Of a DNA stretch of 23,886 bases, positions 1-7,640 are shown piece by piece. The stretch comes from an uncultured Collinsella sp. (lineage in GTDB: Bacteria; Actinomycetota; Coriobacteriia; Coriobacteriales; Coriobacteriaceae), in the NCBI GenBank assembly GCA_900539035.1, contig UQAU01000030.1, positions 1 through 23,886 of the forward strand. Direction: 5' to 3'. Position 1 is the stretch's first letter; every line of letters starts with the position of its first letter. The position numbers and the translations under genes are program-made. Under the pieces are notes generated by a model. It did not search any database, was not told where the DNA came from, and saw only the letters and a program-made list of their open reading frames with translations.

Positions 1-3
1 CTA

Positions 4-105
4 CAGTCCTGCTCACGACGGAGGCCACATTAAGTGGCCTCCTGTTCGTGCGGAACTCGCGATAAACCTAAGCCGGTGTCCCCGCTCTCCCGGGGCCTGT
101 GGTTA
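4..105. repeat. Structured intergenic repeat, copy 1 (left part outside window)
   Basis: A stem of nine base pairs (20-28 with 34-42) closes the loop ATTAA (29-33). It is flanked by the sequence cagtcctgctc on the left and cgtgcggaactcgcgat on the right. The same arrangement occurs at 17743-17813, with different bases in the stem but preserved pairing. A small CCCCG/CGGGG hairpin near 79-95 has a counterpart at 17824-17839. The left outer arm seen in copy 2 would lie before position 1. The function is unknown: a structured RNA, a miniature element or a transcript-end structure are all possible. Confidence 0.7.
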
Positions 106-144
106 CTTGGTTGTTGCATGCGGCTCGCTTTTCGGAACAGGGCT

Positions 145-283
145 GATAATTCTAGATGCAAGGCGCTCTTGGTCGTTATGGGCCTGGGGCGTCTGTCTTA
201 TATAGGTAGATTCCTTGCGGGTTCGAATCCCTCCGCTTGCTCACAAGAAAAGCCTCCCGATCGGCTATGCGTTCGAGAGGCTT
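145..283 (+). ncRNA. Candidate small RNA with tRNA-like T-arm (or tRNA remnant)
   Basis: A good -10 box (GATAAT, 145-150) sits seven bases before GCAAGGCG (158-165). That sequence can pair with CGCTTGC (234-240), leaving one bulged G. A T-arm-like segment, gggttcgaatccc (219-231), lies just inside the 3' strand, and a terminator follows at 250-290. No standard D-arm, anticodon arm or CCA end can be folded, and no convincing -35 box is seen. It could be a degenerate tRNA, a small RNA sharing a tRNA-like end, or chance resemblance. What is seen is the pairing and the terminator; that it is a gene is inference. Confidence 0.3.
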
Positions 284-290
284 GTTTCTT
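250..290. terminator. Bidirectional intrinsic terminator beside tRNA-Gln
   Basis: AAGCCTC (250-256) pairs with GAGGCTT (277-283) across a 20-base loop. On the plus strand the stem is followed by gtttcttt; on the minus strand the stem is followed by TTTTCTTG. It therefore can end the minus-strand tRNA-Gln transcript and any plus-strand transcript arriving from 158-245. Confidence 0.7.
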
Positions 291-365
291 TGGCTGGGAC
301 GGAGGGATTCGAACCCCCAACAGCCGGCACCAAAAACCGGAGTTCTACCGTTGAACTACGTCCCA
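291..365 (-). tRNA. tRNA-Gln (anticodon TTG)
   Basis: Read on the minus strand, the acceptor TGGGACG pairs with CGTCCCA. The anticodon arm is CCGGT-TTTTGGT-GCCGG, giving anticodon TTG (reads CAA, glutamine). The T-arm GGGGG-TTCGAAT-CCCTC is standard. The discriminator is G (complement of 294) and the CCA end is encoded (complement of 291-293), so the body is 294-365. It lies downstream of the peptidoglycan-binding gene on the same strand and is followed by a terminator at 250-283. Confidence 0.96.
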
Positions 366-403
366 ATGTGTGGTGTTGCCCAAAAGCAACTCGTTTAGTT
401 TAC

Positions 404-1309
404 CTAATCTGCGAGGGCATCGCAAACGCCATCGAGCAGGCGTACGGCGAGTGTCTGCGCGTCGCTGGCCGTGAAGGTGCCGTTGTAGCGCGTCATGCCC
501 GTGAGCTCAATGCGAATGCGAGCCGGCTTCTGCTGCGCGGCAACATTGGCAGTGCGGATGCGCTGGGCCAGGTTGTGGCACTCGGCGAGGGCAATCGTGG
601 CGCGCGGTGCGGCGTCGGCGGGCAGCTCGTCGCTTGCGATCTCGAGCACCAGGTCAACGTCGGTTGGGACCTCGGAGTCGCAGAGCATCATGCCGCTGTT
701 GTCGGTCGTTGCCGTGGCGATATTCCACATGCGCGACGCAACACTGCGTGCGATGGGGTCCTCGCCGATAACGGCAATCTGGAAGCGCTCGAGCACGTTG
801 GCGGCGCGAGCAAAACCGATGCGGGACTCGGCTTCGGTGACCGAGGGCTTGCCCTCCCACACATGGTGCAGGCGGTTGACGTAGGCGTAGGTGTCCTGGA
901 AGGCCATGCCGTCGGCAAACAGGCCGACATTTTCCTGGAACTGCTGCAGGGCGGCCTCGGTATGCGGACCAAAGTAGCCGTCGTCTTCGCCACAGGCAAA
1001 GCCCAAAACGTTGAGAGCGCGCTGCAGGGCCTGCACATCGGCGCCATGGAAATTGGGCATGCGCAGATAGAGGGTGCGGTCGCCCAGCTTATACGAAGCG
1101 TCTACAAGGGCGCTCCAACAGGGGATATCGACGGCATGACCGGCAGCAAGGCCGCTGTCGAGCCTGAAGGTGCTGACGGCCTGCTCAGTGGTGGCTCCAA
1201 AGTACTTGTCGGTGACTTCGGCGGCATCAATCGTGTAGCCGAGCTGCAGGAGACGAGACTGCACGTCCTCGACGGCTGCTCCCTGCATGCCCGTTGTAAT
1301 AGGTTCCAT
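404..1309 (-). CDS. Protein with two peptidoglycan-binding (PG_binding_1) repeats
   Basis: The 301-residue product has two PG_binding_1 repeats, at about residues 8-66 and 86-138. Each shows the family pattern of a V(E/Q)xLQxxLxxLG helix, a YFGxxTExA turn and a QF helix. The rest (about 160-301) is not a recognisable intact enzyme domain. It has a weak resemblance in layout to the Amidase_3 region that follows paired PG-binding repeats in mycobacterial CwlM, but I cannot see the zinc ligands. There is no signal peptide, so a cytoplasmic, possibly regulatory, role in wall synthesis is conceivable. The start is supported by GAAAGGGG about nine bases upstream. It follows the polyprenyl synthase gene by 138 bases on the same strand. 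The repeats are clear; the overall role is inference. Confidence 0.85.
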   Translation of the reverse strand: MEPITTGMQGAAVEDVQSRLLQLGYTIDAAEVTDKYFGATTEQAVSTFRLDSGLAAGHAVDIPCWSALVDASYKLGDRTLYLRMPNFHGADVQALQRALNVLGFACGEDDGYFGPHTEAALQQFQENVGLFADGMAFQDTYAYVNRLHHVWEGKPSVTEAESRIGFARAANVLERFQIAVIGEDPIARSVASRMWNIATATTDNSGMMLCDSEVPTDVDLVLEIASDELPADAAPRATIALAECHNLAQRIRTANVAAQQKPARIRIELTGMTRYNGTFTASDAQTLAVRLLDGVCDALAD

Positions 1310-1447
1310 GAACGAACCCCTTTCGGCGTACCATTCGTACTATTTGAGCGTGTGTCGGATAGACAACGCAAAGGGATGCATAAACATGCACTCAACAGTG
1401 TAGCAAGTTGTACCCAAATACGCTGCTGACAGGTTTTATTACCCCCG

Positions 1448-2512
1448 CTAGTTAAGGCGCTCCACAAAGAAATCTGCCATGGAGAGGAACAGCTCGCGTG
1501 CGTGCGGATCAAGCTCAACGTTCTCGATGGCCGCTTTCGCCTTGGCGGTCAGGTCGAGCGCGTAAGTGTGGGCGTAATCGATGGAGCCGGTCTCCTGGAA
1601 GATCTCCACGGCGCGTGCAAGTTGCGCGGGGTCCTCGGTGCCCGAGGAAAGGATTGCCTCGACCTCGTCGTGATAACGCTCGTCTGACAGGGCGTGCACG
1701 GCGACGAGGGTGCGCTTGCCCTCGGTGATATCGGTGCGGAAGTCCTTGTTGGCGGCCTCCTTGATACCGATCAAGTTGAGCAGGTCATCTTGGATCTGGA
1801 AGGCAAGGCCCGTGTGCAGGCCAAAGGCGCGCAGCGCCTCAATCTGCTCCTCGCTGCCGCCGCCGATAATGGCTCCGGCGGCAAGTGGCGTGGCTCCGCT
1901 GTAGTACGCGGTCTTGTGCGTCGCCATGTCCAGGTAGTCATCAACCGAGATATCAAAGCGCCCGTCGCGGACCCAACCCAGGTCGAGTGCTTGACCCTCG
2001 ATGGTGCGGACGATCATCTCGGTAAGCTCGTGGAGCACACGCAGCTTCACGTCGGACTCCAGCGTGGGGTCGTCGAGAACCGTCTTGGTGACCATGGTGA
2101 GCGCCAGGTCGCCACAATTGATGGCAAGGCCCGTGCCCTCGGTAAGGTGCATGCAGGGCTTGCCTCGACGAAGCTGTCCGTTGTCGGCGATGTCGTCGTG
2201 GATCAGCGCGCCCGACTGGAAATGCTCGATGGCTGCCGCGGCGCTGCGGGCGCTCTCAAAGCTACCGTCCACTGCGGTTGCGGCGAGCATACAGATAAGC
2301 GGGCGGTGGCGCTTGCCGGCGTTGGCCGTAAAAGCCGAGAGCGGCGCGTACAGGTAGCGCTCGATATCGGCAGAGGTCGCCTGTCCGTCAAAGAACGTGG
2401 CCAGATAGTCGTTAATCTGGTCAAAGTGCTGGGCTAAAAAGCTGGTAAACGGACTGGACACGGGTTCTCGCATTCTTTCTTGGGTTACATCGTTGCGGTG
2501 TGCAGATACCAT
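1448..2512 (-). CDS. Polyprenyl diphosphate synthase (trans-isoprenyl synthase family)
   Basis: The product condenses isopentenyl diphosphate onto an allylic diphosphate to make longer isoprenoid chains, for example for quinone side chains or lipid carriers. The family is clear from GKRHRP near residue 66, the first aspartate motif LIHDDIAD near 105 and the second, FQIQDDLLN, near 240. The length (354 residues) is normal. The first motif has the form DDxAD, so chain length cannot be read from it safely. No strong ribosome binding site precedes the ATG at 2512; an internal ATG at 2473 has an AAGAAAG stretch directly before it and would give 341 residues. It lies 74 bases after the PTS-HAD gene and may share its transcript. 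Confidence 0.93.
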   Translation of the reverse strand: MVSAHRNDVTQERMREPVSSPFTSFLAQHFDQINDYLATFFDGQATSADIERYLYAPLSAFTANAGKRHRPLICMLAATAVDGSFESARSAAAAIEHFQSGALIHDDIADNGQLRRGKPCMHLTEGTGLAINCGDLALTMVTKTVLDDPTLESDVKLRVLHELTEMIVRTIEGQALDLGWVRDGRFDISVDDYLDMATHKTAYYSGATPLAAGAIIGGGSEEQIEALRAFGLHTGLAFQIQDDLLNLIGIKEAANKDFRTDITEGKRTLVAVHALSDERYHDEVEAILSSGTEDPAQLARAVEIFQETGSIDYAHTYALDLTAKAKAAIENVELDPHARELFLSMADFFVERLN

Positions 2513-2586
2513 ATTGCCACATTGGAGTTGCCGGCGCGTCTGTTTTGGCGATTTGGAGAAACGGGACGCGTGCGCGTGCCGGCTGC

Positions 2587-5037
2587 TTATATAAGCCTAA
2601 AGTGCTCGAGCGCCTTGACGACGCCATCTTTGTCGACCGAGTCGGTGATGTAGTCGGCGCGCTTTTTGAGATAGTCCGGCGCATTGCCCATGGCGATACC
2701 GACATCGACGGCGTTCATCAGCGAGACGTCATTGCTGGCGTCGCCAATGCCGTATACGGTTCCGTGGTGGGGATCGAGGGCGTCGAGTACAGACTGGATG
2801 CCCCCGCGCTTCGTGCATTCGCGGGGCGAGATTTCGGTTACCTCGAGTTCGAGCTCGTTAAAGCACAGCAGCGGCTCAAGTGCCTTATCTTGAGCGATGT
2901 GGTTGGCGAGCGATGTAGACATCAAGATCTTGTAGACACTGTAATGTTGCAGCTGCGTGACTGCGTCGCCCAGGGTGCGCGCGTATCCGGGGGCATCGGG
3001 GGCATCGGCACTCATGCGCACGACGCCGTTGAGGCCCTCAAAGCGGATGACCTCGCCCGATTGCTCAAGATAGGGGGCAAGATGCTGCAGCATGCTGGGC
3101 GTCATCGACAGATCGCGAATTGCGTGTCCGTTGATCTCGGCGTAACCGCCCGCAAGACAGACGATGCCGGTCCAGGGCAGCTCAAGAAGTTTGGGGTGGA
3201 TGCAGCTGAGGGTGCGTCCTGTGCAGATAAAGGCCATGTTGTCGTTGGCGACAAACTCGCGGATTGCCTGCGAAACCGCCTCGTTGGGATAGGGGGAGAG
3301 GTCCCGCTCGTCTTCGGGAAGGTCTTGGGCGAGCCTGGGGTCTTGCCAGGCGAGCGTTCCGTCGATATCGAAGAAGCAGATATCGCCGCGCTTATGGGCT
3401 GCGCTGGCGGCAGGGGAGGTCGAGGTGGTGGGCACAAATTCCGGCTCGAGGCCCATGATCTGGTCAAAATGCTCTTTAACGCGGGGAACGGAGATGCCGA
3501 TGACCACCTGGGCGGTCTTGCCCGTAATGATGAGGCCTTTGGCGCCCACCGCGACAAACGACGCGTTATCTGCAACGATAGAAGGGTCTGTGACTTCGAC
3601 GCGCAGGCGCGTGGCGCAGTTGGTTGCGCCCACGATATTGCCAACGCCACCTAAAAGCTGAATTACCCGCTCAGCGAGGACGTGATCTTGATCGGATCGA
3701 CTATCGACCTCGTCATTGGGAGATTGCTCTTTGGCAAAGTCGCTTCCCGTTAAACAATCGATTGCCGCGCGATTGGCGACATGATCCTCGCGGCCCGGCG
3801 TCTTAAGGTCATAGACCAAGATGAGTGCTCGAAAACTAACAAAAAAGATGAGGCTAAAGGCAAGGCCGATACCGAGCGCCAAAAGATAGGCACCGGCATG
3901 CGTGCGCATGAGCGGAATAAAGTTGAAGGCTGCCATCTCCATGAGGCCGCCCGAGAAGATGCCGACGATGCCAAAGAGATTCATGGTTGTGGCAAGGCAA
4001 GACGATAAGACGGCGTAGAGCAAAAAGAGCCCGGGGTGGGTGAACATAAAGAGAAACTCGAGTGGCTCGGTAACGCCGCAAACCACCGAGGCGACGATGG
4101 CGGGCAAAAGGATGACCTTAAGGCCGGCGCGGCGCTCTGGTTTTGCGGTGGAGTAGAACGCGGCTGCGATGGCGGGAAGGCCAAAGAGCTTGACCCAGCC
4201 GGTGGCGGTAAAACCGGCCCACGGCGCAAGTTCATTAAGGGGGCGCGTGCTATGGGAGAGGATGGGGAGCAAACTGCTCCACGTGGCGTAGATGCCGTCG
4301 TTAATGACCAGGTTGTCGTAGTAGATCGGCATGTAGAGCAGGTGGTGCAGGCCAAAGGGCTCGAGTGCTCGTTCTAAAAAGACAAAGATGCCCACGCCAA
4401 AGGGACCGATGCCTGCAAGCGCGTGACGCAGCGTATCAGTTACATCGTATACGTAGGGCACGATGGCGGCCGAGATAGCGGCAAGGGCAAACACGGCAAA
4501 AAAGCTGATGAGGTAGACCAGCGAGGAGCCCGAGAAGGTGCCGAGCCAATCGGGAACCTTGGCATCGTAGAAGCGGTCATGGATGGCGACGACGGTTGCC
4601 GATACCGCCAGCGGGCCGATAATGCCGGTGTCGAGCGTCTTGATGCCGTCGATGACGGTGATACCGCTGGCGGAGGTCAAAGATGACGGGTACTCAAGTC
4701 CAAGGTTGTCTCCGCTCAGCTTAATGATCTCGCTCAAAAAGAAGCAGTAGGCAAAATAGGCGACGAGAGCCTCGAGGCAGCAACGAGCCGGTTGTTTTTG
4801 GGCAAGACCGATGGGCAGCGCTACGGCAAAAAGGAGCGGGAGGCGTTTAAAGACCGTCCACGAGCCGCGCTGGATGATGGCCCAAAAAACGTACCAAGGG
4901 GTTCCGTATACGGCGAGATCGCCGACGATGTCCGCAGTCGTTGCGAGAGCGGAGACGCCGACCATGAGGCCTGATATAGAAAACAGCATGGCGGGCGCGA
5001 ACATTGCCCCGCCAAAGCGTTGGATTTTTTGCAGCAT
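2587..5037 (-). CDS. PTS EIIC-EIIB sugar permease fused to a C-terminal HAD (Cof-type) phosphatase
   Basis: This 816-residue protein has three parts. Residues 1-425 are a membrane EIIC domain of the glucose/alpha-glucoside group, beginning QRFGGAMFAPAMLF and containing GLHHLLYMPI and GVTEPLEFLFMFTHP, most like the GlvC/MalX/AglA type. Residues about 453-540 are an EIIB domain with phospho-cysteine C474 in NCATRLR. Residues about 552-816 are a Cof-type HAD domain with D557 and D559 in FFDIDGT, the motif II region FICTGRT, and D766 and D770 in GDASND. No EIIA is present, so the phosphate would come from a separate EIIA. The start has GGAAGG seven bases upstream. It diverges from a TreR-like GntR gene that probably regulates it. 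The exact sugar is unknown; alpha-glucosides such as maltose or trehalose are the best guess. The fused phosphatase could act on the imported sugar phosphate, which is inference. Confidence 0.92.
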   Translation of the reverse strand: MLQKIQRFGGAMFAPAMLFSISGLMVGVSALATTADIVGDLAVYGTPWYVFWAIIQRGSWTVFKRLPLLFAVALPIGLAQKQPARCCLEALVAYFAYCFFLSEIIKLSGDNLGLEYPSSLTSASGITVIDGIKTLDTGIIGPLAVSATVVAIHDRFYDAKVPDWLGTFSGSSLVYLISFFAVFALAAISAAIVPYVYDVTDTLRHALAGIGPFGVGIFVFLERALEPFGLHHLLYMPIYYDNLVINDGIYATWSSLLPILSHSTRPLNELAPWAGFTATGWVKLFGLPAIAAAFYSTAKPERRAGLKVILLPAIVASVVCGVTEPLEFLFMFTHPGLFLLYAVLSSCLATTMNLFGIVGIFSGGLMEMAAFNFIPLMRTHAGAYLLALGIGLAFSLIFFVSFRALILVYDLKTPGREDHVANRAAIDCLTGSDFAKEQSPNDEVDSRSDQDHVLAERVIQLLGGVGNIVGATNCATRLRVEVTDPSIVADNASFVAVGAKGLIITGKTAQVVIGISVPRVKEHFDQIMGLEPEFVPTTSTSPAASAAHKRGDICFFDIDGTLAWQDPRLAQDLPEDERDLSPYPNEAVSQAIREFVANDNMAFICTGRTLSCIHPKLLELPWTGIVCLAGGYAEINGHAIRDLSMTPSMLQHLAPYLEQSGEVIRFEGLNGVVRMSADAPDAPGYARTLGDAVTQLQHYSVYKILMSTSLANHIAQDKALEPLLCFNELELEVTEISPRECTKRGGIQSVLDALDPHHGTVYGIGDASNDVSLMNAVDVGIAMGNAPDYLKKRADYITDSVDKDGVVKALEHFRLI

Positions 5038-5080
5038 GTTCTGCCTTCCGAATATCGAGGCGCGTTGCGCGTGGGGAAAC

Positions 5081-5088
5081 GTTTAAAC
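5081..5088. promoter_or_regulatory. GTTTAAAC palindrome upstream of PTS-HAD gene
   Basis: A perfect eight-base palindrome lies 44 bases upstream of the PTS-HAD start codon. The same palindrome occurs at 5203-5210 and 15038-15045. Its symmetry and placement suit an operator for the adjacent GntR regulator, but no binding rule has been tested here. Confidence 0.4.
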
Positions 5089-5202
5089 AATGGATTCATT
5101 GTAGAGGACCAGACGAGTGTCGTACCGGCAGTTTTGAGCGAAACCGATTTGGGCATGACAGAAACCGTCAACGGCTAAATCCTGTCGCTTCACCGATATT
5201 CG

Positions 5203-5210
5203 GTTTAAAC
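5203..5210. promoter_or_regulatory. GTTTAAAC palindrome upstream of the GntR gene
   Basis: This second copy in the PTS/GntR intergenic region lies 57 bases upstream of the GntR start. The context, GTTTAAACAACT, matches GTTCAAACAACT at 6175-6186 near the ABC importer except for one base. A candidate -10 box, TGCTAT (5223-5228), lies just downstream. An autoregulatory operator is likely by position only. Confidence 0.4.
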
Positions 5211-5266
5211 AACTTTAAGAAATGCTATCGTGCCTAGCCGGAAATGAATAATGTAGAGGTGAAACA

Positions 5267-5986
5267 ATGCCAAAAGCGATATACGAAGGAATCTACCGAG
5301 AAATACGCTCGCGCATCATTAATGGGACCTATGCGTTTCAGGAGATGCTGCCAACCGAAGCCGAGCTGACCGCGGAATTTGGCTGCACGCGCAATACCGT
5401 CCGCCGCGCTTTGAGCATGCTGGCCGACGGGATGTTTGTGCAGCCCATACACGGCAAGGGCGTGCGCGTTATTTGGCTTAAGGGCGAAACCGACATGTTG
5501 GGCGCACTCGAAGAGGTTGAGTCGTTTGGCGAGTTCGCAAAACGCAACAATGCCGTTGCATCGACGGACGTTAAGTCCTTTGACCATTTGATTTGCACCG
5601 AGCAGCTCTCTCGTTGCCTGGGCTTTAAGGTGGGCGAGGAGCTGATTCGCGTAGTGCGTGTCCGAAGCCTCAACGGCAACGCGCGCCAAGTGGACCATGG
5701 CTATTTTTTGGCGTCGATCGCCAAGGGCCTGACTCCCGAGATCGCGGCAGATTCTATTTACGGCTATCTGGAGCACAAGCGCGGTGTCAAAGTGATGGCG
5801 AGCCGTCGTACGGTGAGCGTCGAGCTCGCCAACGATGAGGACTGCAGCTATCTTGACCTCGGCAAATACAACTGCGTTGCCGTCATGGAGAGTCAGTCGT
5901 ACACCTCGGATGGCATCTTGTTTGAGGTGACGCACACTCGCACACACCCCGAGATCTTCCACTACCGCGTCAATTCCAAGCGATAG
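5267..5986 (+). CDS. GntR-family (HutC/TreR-type) transcriptional regulator
   Basis: The 239-residue product has an N-terminal GntR winged helix (about residues 4-72: PTEAELTAEFGCTRNTVRRAL, followed by QPIHGKG) and a UTRA ligand domain (about 95-235). The QxIxGKG wing is typical of TreR-like repressors of sugar PTS genes, whose ligands are usually sugar phosphates. GAGGTG lies seven bases before the ATG. It is divergent from the PTS-HAD gene, with two GTTTAAAC palindromes between them, so local repression relieved by the imported sugar phosphate is the natural model. Which sugar it senses cannot be read from the sequence. A strong terminator follows at 6025. Confidence 0.92.
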   Translation: MPKAIYEGIYREIRSRIINGTYAFQEMLPTEAELTAEFGCTRNTVRRALSMLADGMFVQPIHGKGVRVIWLKGETDMLGALEEVESFGEFAKRNNAVASTDVKSFDHLICTEQLSRCLGFKVGEELIRVVRVRSLNGNARQVDHGYFLASIAKGLTPEIAADSIYGYLEHKRGVKVMASRRTVSVELANDEDCSYLDLGKYNCVAVMESQSYTSDGILFEVTHTRTHPEIFHYRVNSKR

Positions 5987-6024
5987 CCGGCTAGCTCGCA
6001 GCCTGACGAGACTCATGGCCTCAA

Positions 6025-6079
6025 AGAGAAAACGCCCGGTCAAACCGACGGTACATCGGCTTGACCGGGCGTTTTCTCT
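6025..6079. terminator. Strong symmetrical terminator after the GntR gene
   Basis: A perfect 19-base-pair stem (6025-6043 with 6061-6079) carries AAAA on its left arm and TTTT on its right arm, so it can work in both directions. The loop contains a further CCGA/TCGG pairing. It separates the GntR gene from the ABC importer operon. No gene lies in 5987-6292; the rest of that stretch holds candidate operators and the leader of the ABC operon. Confidence 0.85.
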
Positions 6080-6097
6080 GCATTCGATAACAAATAA

Positions 6098-6184
6098 TTG
6101 TTTATACAAAACTTGTCAAGTATCAAGTTGAAATTACCGTTCACCGAAGTTTTTCTACCGCTCTAGTAATACTTGTTCAAACAA
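6098..6184. promoter_or_regulatory. Two TTGT...ACAA palindromes upstream of the ABC importer operon
   Basis: TTGTTTATACAA (6098-6109) and TTGTTCAAACAA (6173-6184) are inverted repeats 75 bases apart. The second shares TTYAAACAACT with the site near the GntR start at 5205. The arrangement suggests a repressor contacting two sites upstream of the transport operon. Further on, GGCGGC (6248-6253) can pair with GCCGCC (6264-6269) in the leader before the binding-protein start. I could not fix a canonical -35/-10 pair. Confidence 0.4.
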
Positions 6185-6292
6185 CTAGCCAAATAGCGTA
6201 TCGTTCAAATCAGCAAAAGGGGCAAAGTCCCCGAGCCAATCTCCGAAGGCGGCGGCAAAGGGTGCCGCCACGGTGTGAAAGGGTGGATTGTA

Positions 6293-7609
6293 ATGAAGAA
6301 CGAAATGAGCAGAAGGCAGTTCCTGGGCTTTGCTGGTTCCGCGGCTGCAGTTCTTGGTCTGGGCCTCGTGGGTTGCGGTGGTTCTGCCGGCTCCGGCTCC
6401 TCTGCTTCTGGTGACGCTGCCGAGGTCTACTTCCTTCAATTCAAGCCCGAGGTCGACAAGGAGTGGAAGGAGATCGCCAAGGCGTACAAGAAGGAGAAGG
6501 GCGTCGAGGTCAAGATCGTGACCGCCGCCTCCAACACCTACGAGGAGAAGCTCAAGTCCGAGATGTCCAAGAGCTCCGCTCCGACCCTGTTCCAGGTCAA
6601 CGGCCCCACCGGTCTTAAGAACTGGAAGGATTACTGCGCCGACCTGTCCGATACCAAGCTCCGCGGTGAGCTCATCGACGACTCCCTGGCTCTGCAGTCC
6701 GACGGCAAGGATCTGGGTATCGACTGGGTCCAGGAGAGCTACGGCATCATCTACAACAAGCAGCTGCTCGAGAAGGCTGGCTACAAGGCCGAGGACATCA
6801 ACTCCTTCGACAAGCTGAAGGCTTGTGCCGACGACATCCAGGCCCGCAAGGACGAGCTTGGCGTTGAGGGTGCCTTCACTTCCGCCGGCATGGATGACTC
6901 CTCCAGCTGGCGCTACACCACCCACCTCGCCAACCTCCCGCTCTACTACGAGTTCGAGAAGGAGCACAACCAGGAGGACGACGAGATCAAGGGCGAGTAT
7001 CTCGACAACTTCAAGCAGATCTTCGACCTGTACATCACCGACTCCACCTGCGATCCTTCGCAGCTTGCCTCCAAGACCGGTGACGACGCCACCAACGAGT
7101 TCGCAACCGGCAAGGCCGTCTTCTATCAGAACGGCTCTTGGGCATACGCTGACCTCACCAAGGCCGGTATGACCGACGACCAGCTCGGCATGCTGCCGAT
7201 CTACATCGGCGTTGACGGCGAGGAGAACCAGGGCCTGTGCTCCGGCGGCGAGAACTACTGGTGCGTGAGTTCCCAGGCTTCCGAGGATGCTCAGAAGGCC
7301 ACCGAGGACTTCATGTACTGGTGCGTCACCGCTGACACCCCGACCAGCATCATCGCCGACAAGATGGGTCTGACCGCTCCGTTCAAGAGCGCCAAGGAGA
7401 CTACCAACGTCTTCTCGCAGCAGGCCGTTGCCATGGCTAAGGACGGCAAGAAGACCGTCGCTTGGGACTTCGTCTACATCCCCTCTGAGGAGTGGAAGAA
7501 GAACCTCAAGCAGGCTCTGATCGCCTATGCTGCCGACAACAGCAAGTGGGACGGCGTCAAGAACGCCTTCGTCGATGGCTGGAAGACCGAGAAGGCTGCT
7601 TCCGAGTAA
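6293..7609 (+). CDS. ABC carbohydrate importer, substrate-binding lipoprotein
   Basis: This 438-residue family 1 extracellular sugar-binding protein delivers its ligand to the two permeases encoded next. It begins with a twin-arginine motif, SRRQFLGFAG (residues 6-15), a hydrophobic stretch and a lipobox, GLVGC, with C28 as the lipidated residue, followed by a Gly/Ser linker. Export by the Tat route and membrane anchoring follow from these motifs. Start choice: the ATG at 6293 has GGGTGG at ideal distance, whereas an upstream in-frame GTG at 6275 has none. The codon use is strongly biased to C/G third positions, as expected for a highly expressed gene. Substrate is not identifiable; oligosaccharides of the maltose, raffinose or fructan kind are all plausible. 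A 13-base-pair hairpin follows. Confidence 0.94.
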   Translation: MKNEMSRRQFLGFAGSAAAVLGLGLVGCGGSAGSGSSASGDAAEVYFLQFKPEVDKEWKEIAKAYKKEKGVEVKIVTAASNTYEEKLKSEMSKSSAPTLFQVNGPTGLKNWKDYCADLSDTKLRGELIDDSLALQSDGKDLGIDWVQESYGIIYNKQLLEKAGYKAEDINSFDKLKACADDIQARKDELGVEGAFTSAGMDDSSSWRYTTHLANLPLYYEFEKEHNQEDDEIKGEYLDNFKQIFDLYITDSTCDPSQLASKTGDDATNEFATGKAVFYQNGSWAYADLTKAGMTDDQLGMLPIYIGVDGEENQGLCSGGENYWCVSSQASEDAQKATEDFMYWCVTADTPTSIIADKMGLTAPFKSAKETTNVFSQQAVAMAKDGKKTVAWDFVYIPSEEWKKNLKQALIAYAADNSKWDGVKNAFVDGWKTEKAASE

Positions 7610-7640
7610 GTAGTTGCTGCCCAAGCTATCTGATTAGCGA

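Noticed and set aside
215..1429. A 404-residue open frame on the plus strand across the tRNA and PG-binding gene
   Set aside because: It reads through the tRNA-Gln gene and the terminator and lies opposite a gene with two clear domains.
6185..7624. A 479-residue open frame on the minus strand opposite the binding-protein gene
   Set aside because: Antisense shadow of the strongly biased lipoprotein gene; low-complexity L/V/G-rich translation and it runs into the operon's regulatory region.
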